Below, one piece after another: positions 8,310 to 11,381 of a stretch of 11,381 bases of DNA. The stretch lies in NCBI GenBank assembly GCA_003024985.2, contig PXIH01S0000535.1. The stretch is one strand, 5' to 3'. The notes beneath the pieces were generated by a model. That model made no database searches, had not been told where the DNA came from, and worked only from the letters and a program-made list of their open reading frames with translations. The stretch is from Euperipatoides rowelli (taxonomy: Eukaryota > Onychophora > Udeonychophora > Euonychophora > Peripatopsidae). The translations under genes were made by a program, and so were the position numbers. The first letter of the stretch is position 1, and every line of letters begins with the position of its first letter.

Positions 8310-8345
8310 AACCGGGACAGGTGACAGATATCATCTGTCCCGGTT
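8310..8345. repeat. GC-rich hairpin
   Basis: AACCGGGACAG at 8310-8320 and CTGTCCCGGTT at 8335-8345 are perfect 11-bp inverted repeats around a 14-bp loop, which contains its own partial dyad (GACAGATATCATCTGTC). It is followed by TTCGCGGGATTATCCC. CpG-rich islands like this in AT-rich introns are often remnants of small DNA transposons, but no element ends are visible. Confidence 0.6.
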
Positions 8346-9391
8346 TTCGCGGGATTATCCCACTTTGAGAAAATAAAATCCCTTGTCCTCAGGAAAATTA
8401 CCAATAAATATATTAGTAATTTATAGTATTATGGATTTTATTGACTCAAAACATATTAATGATACATTTAAATTATTTAAAGCCTTAGCCCAATGAAGGA
8501 TGTAGGCTTTAATTACAAATATAAATAGATTTTTAGCTATTTACATTAGAAATAAAAACATGTTGGATAATAGACCAAAACAAAAGAAAAAAAAATGCTA
8601 ATAATTAATCTAACAAACTGTAAAAAAAAGAAATTGGAGACTAAATATCTTTGTTCTGATGTATGATCTATGATGCTTTTTGGACTGTCTTGTATTAATG
8701 CCTGTGACATCATAGTACTAAGCTACATTTCTTCCATTTTCATATACTGTAGATTTCTGTCTCAAAGTTTTAGCCTATTTTGTTGATAAAAATTTATTTT
8801 AAATGATTTGTTGGTTTTGTATTTATCTTTGTTCACTTGCAAAAAATTACATAAAACTAACAGCAATGTAAAAAAAACTCAGTGTTTAAAACATTTTAAG
8901 ATGAAAATCAAAAATTTCTAGTTGAAGACCCCTGTCAAGCTTAAAGATTCTCAGCCTGGCATGATTTTTTTTCAGGGACAACAACAAAATTTATGAATAT
9001 GGCATGCATATAATAGACATTTTTCAAAATTAAGAAAATGCCCAAGTCAAAACATTTCTTAACATTTTAAGAATTAAATATTTTTGAATAAGTGGATGCA
9101 AAAACCTTGGAATGTACTTTAAAGCATGGTTGGCATCATTTTCAAAAACTAGTTTATTTTTCTTAAAAATAGCTATTTTTTTTAAATGCCTTTTATTTCT
9201 TTTTTATAAGCCAATATTTGAGAGAGACGATATAAAATAATTTACGATAGTATGTTGCAAATATTGTAAAACTATGTAAAATTTATTTCCAAATTGTTAA
9301 ATACTGTATATGTGAAATTAACCAATTTGACAGATAATGATGTAACTGGTGCAAATGCAGGCATATATGTAAAATGCTGGGCACAGCGCTC

Positions 9392-9406
9392 AGCCCGTTT
9401 TGGGCT
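9392..9406. repeat. Small GC hairpin in a GC-rich island
   Basis: AGCCC and GGGCT flank GTTTT. The surrounding 40 bp (about 9376-9413) is unusually GC-rich and also holds a TGGGCA/TGCCCA pair, so an alternative larger fold is possible. No function is assigned. Confidence 0.4.
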
Positions 9407-9735
9407 TGCCCATGAAGTATAATGTCACCAGCACACGCAACATTTATAAATTCTTATAGATAAGTTTTGAATTTTGCCAGCTCTCATTTGTCCTTTAATT
9501 AAGACTTTATTCCTTCAATTGAAGGTGAGAGGAAATATTTTTCTTCAGATAATGACTGCAAAGATAAAAGTGAAATCTGTTTTTGATTCATGTCCATTTG
9601 CAAAAGCACAAAGAGAATAATACAGTGAGCCAAATAGAAGTAATGCTGTAATAATGTAATGTCATCAATCCTTTCTAAGAAAGACATTAAGCATTGAGTT
9701 TTACTGGCCAATGTCCATGTCATTTGTATTATCAT

Positions 9736-9957
9736 TTACTTCTTTAAATGAATTTTTAAAACTTGAATCTTGGATGTTAAGAGGTTAAAGCCATAATGGT
9801 GAATGTGGGCTAGGAATGCTTGAGTATTTGTGTAAACTCTAGATTCCAGTATACATAGCCTACAGTTGAATGATGTGTCCATATTATTCTTTGTTAATTG
9901 GTTAAAATTAAATATTCTATTATGTCTACATTTTGTAGTGTATTGTAAATTTGGCAC
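9736..9957 (-). other. Weak zinc-finger-like reverse-strand frame
   Basis: A 73-codon reverse frame holds C32-x2-C35-x15-H51-x-H53-H54, with phenylalanines before the first cysteine and three residues before the first histidine. This is loosely like a C2H2 finger but with a long central spacer. The same frame continues beyond a single stop (9736-9738) for another 78 codons. No splice sites or homologous neighbours support expression. It may be a chance frame or a decayed fragment of a finger-bearing gene or transposon. Confidence 0.15.
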
Positions 9958-9988
9958 TAAATTTTTTCTTTTTCTTTTTTTTTTTTAG

Positions 9989-10006
9989 ATAATTCAACAA
10001 TAAACA
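9989..10006 (+). CDS. Probable 18-nt symmetric microexon
   Basis: A very strong pyrimidine tract (9962-9986) ends in AG at 9987-9988, and a consensus donor GTAAGT starts at 10007, leaving 18 bases between. Joined to the final base of the exon at 7977-8039, it reads D-N-S-T-I-N with one base carried over, again phase 1 at both ends. It can therefore be included or skipped without changing the frame. N-S-T is a potential N-glycosylation sequon, consistent with the extracellular character of the upstream exon. A chance pairing of the two splice signals cannot be excluded without transcripts. Confidence 0.42.
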
Positions 10007-11088
10007 GTAAGTTATTTTACTATCATAGTATACTTTAATATCAAATGATGTTTTAATTTATTTATTTATTAGTCAGATAAATGTCTCATGCTCGATTTTT
10101 ACTCACTAAAGAAATGATAAAATTTTTAATTTGGTAAGATAGATTTTGCTCAATTTTAAAATCAATATTATTACTGTAATTGCAATTTTTCTTTAACATA
10201 TTCTATAAAAAGTATTGTCTTCAATAAGATATAACTTTAAAACTATTATTAAAAATTCAGGCATAGAAAGAAGAAAAGCAATCAAGGTTTATCGACTCAA
10301 ATCCTTTTTATTTAAATGAAATCTGAAAGGGGCGGGGCTTCTAATAAGTTTTATAAAATAGTGTTGAAGCTAAAAAATATATAATGATTTGTTTAAATGA
10401 TAGGAACTTTAGTTGACCTATCACCCCCACAGATTTGTACCCCAACCTCAAATCTGCTGTATTTCAAATCCTACGTTTAAGCATTTTCCCTTCCCTAATC
10501 CTCTATTCCCTCCTGCTGCCCCTCCCTATGACAAACATAAACATATCCTCTATGTATTTATTTTCTCCCCTACAACATTGGCATTGTCCCTTAGTTACCT
10601 CCTAATCTATATATTAAAAAACTGTAGATGACTGCACAATTTCAGTTTTAGTGTTTTCTAAAATACCGTTACAGCAGTTCATAAATCTCAAAATATAATC
10701 ATATTGTAAATACACTATTATTTCATGTACTGGTAATTAAAAAAAATGACAGCCAAAAATTTAAAAATATTGATAACGCCATTTTTGAGTTATATGCATT
10801 CAAAAACAATTATGAACACGACACTTGTCTTTTATTATAGGTAATTCCATTAATTTAAGCAGACCATAAATATCTTTTATTTAATTTTATAAGTAAAAAT
10901 CTTAAATTTTTGGTGGTCTTTAAACATAACAAAATATACTGGTATTCAAACATATTTGAAGCATTGATGTGTAGAATTTATTTTTAAAAACTGCAATACA
11001 GATATTGTCAAGTCAAGTTGGCTGTTCCAGTTATTAAAAAAGAGTTACCACTGTCAGTCATGATTGTGTTTCTGCATTGTTTTCTTAG
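10007..11088 (+). other. Presumed intron or spacer after the microexon
   Basis: Mostly AT-rich. A pyrimidine- and C-rich patch at 10415-10600 gives a 72-codon forward frame with many P, F and L residues. This reflects its base composition, and no family is recognised. A small dyad CAGATTTG/CAAATCTG lies at 10430-10456. A weak acceptor at 10841 is followed at once by a stop in the required phase. Confidence 0.4.
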
Positions 11089-11174
11089 AGAAAAATTATA
11101 AAAATGCTAAAATTAAAATTGAAGAATCGTGGGATTCAATTACTAAAAATTTATCCATACATAAAAATATGTAG
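11089..11174 (+). CDS. Weak candidate for the following (terminal) exon
   Basis: GCATTGTTTTCTTAG ends at 11088. Taking phase 1 from the microexon, the sequence is open for about 28 codons (lysine-rich, with S-W-D-S-I-T and N-L-S) and ends at TAG 11172-11174. At least one other frame is equally open, so the open length gives little support, and the acceptor is only moderate. It may well be ordinary intron. Confidence 0.15.
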
Positions 11175-11381
11175 GGGAGAGGTGGCATGAAAGGGACGTT
11201 TTGGACGTTTTATTTTTTATTTATTTTTCTGGTGGTTTTTGATTTTTTTCTAAAATATGCATAATGTAATATGACATTTTGGGACTACATTCCAATAATT
11301 TGCTTTATGGTTTAATATTTTAAAGTATCCATATTTTATGTTTTTGAAAACCTCTAAAAGTGTCCCTTTCAAGACATACCG
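11175..11381. mobile_element. Candidate inverted-repeat element running off the window
   Basis: GGTGGCA-TGAAAGGGAC-GTTTT near 11181-11202 and the reverse complement of the last 25 bases (GGTATGTCT-TGAAAGGGAC-ACTTTT) share a perfect 10-bp core (11188-11197 and 11362-11371) with partial similarity on both sides. The interior is T-rich with no coding frame. This fits a short MITE whose right terminus and target duplication lie beyond the window edge. The family cannot be assigned. Confidence 0.4.

Larger units (their letters stand above)
8040..9988 (+). other. Inferred intron between the two probable exons
   Basis: It begins with the donor GTAAGT and ends with a run of more than 20 pyrimidines followed by AG at 9987-9988, giving 1949 bp if both exons are real. 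It contains a hairpin at 8310-8345, a GGGATTATCCC palindrome at 8351-8361 and a short GC-rich dyad at 9392-9406. A reverse-strand open stretch at 9499-9957 is interrupted by one stop (9736-9738). Otherwise it is AT-rich with no recognised element. Confidence 0.5.

Noticed and set aside
8974-9010. Acceptor-like TTTTTTTTCAG near 8975
   Set aside because: In the phase required by the preceding exon it meets a stop after about a dozen codons, and there is no donor.
10413-10631. 72-codon proline/phenylalanine-rich forward frame
   Set aside because: The residue pattern follows a C/T-rich strand. There are no splice sites of matching phase and no recognised family.
10842-10860. Acceptor-like TTTTATTATAG before GTAATTCC
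   Set aside because: In the required phase the next codon is TAA, and the pyrimidine tract is weak.

Overview
The window reads as AT-rich, mostly non-coding animal DNA. By eye roughly 70% or more is A+T, CpG is sparse, and there are many homopolymers, microsatellites and foldbacks. There is no bacterial-style gene packing, no tRNA or rRNA, and no long open reading frame. The longest ATG frames (up to about 119 codons) are at chance level for this length, and the longest runs into a transposon. Degenerate hAT-type MITEs, GT-AG splice signals and frequent TAGGCCTA/AGCCTA and TACCGGTA words suggest an invertebrate or other aquatic animal genome. The taxon cannot be fixed from this sequence.

Layout. 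1-1475: AT-rich spacer with a nested palindrome (129-186) and a TA/CA microsatellite (589-617). 1476-2571: a C14 run, a somewhat GC-richer patch with a short hydrophobic reading frame (1617-1709), an A/T low-complexity block and a strong foldback (2238-2307). 2572-2858: candidate hAT-like MITE with an imperfect 8-bp target duplication. 2867-5003: mainly featureless, with a degenerate Helitron-end-like hairpin at 4325. 5004-5235: fragment of a structured, GC-richer repeat. 5240-7332: featureless apart from a G12 run and an imperfect direct repeat near 6430-6520. 7341-7755: the best supported mobile element, a 415-bp hAT-type MITE with terminal inverted repeats and an 8-bp target duplication differing at one base. 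7977-8039 and 9989-10006: two probable short internal exons on the + strand, separated by a 1949-bp intron. The end of the window (11175-11381) enters another inverted-repeat element.

The only genic signal is the pair of short exons. Both are flanked by strong acceptors and GTAAGT donors. Both are a multiple of three long, and both fit phase 1 at each end, the class common in extracellular modular proteins. Read together they give a cysteine-containing segment (C-x6-C-x10-C) followed by a six-residue insert, with two potential N-glycosylation sequons. The window therefore most likely lies in the introns of a gene for a secreted or membrane-bound cysteine-rich protein, whose other exons are outside it or too short to recognise. 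I see no convincing new biological system. The points most worth checking are the 18-nt symmetric microexon, the palindromic word families and the MITEs.
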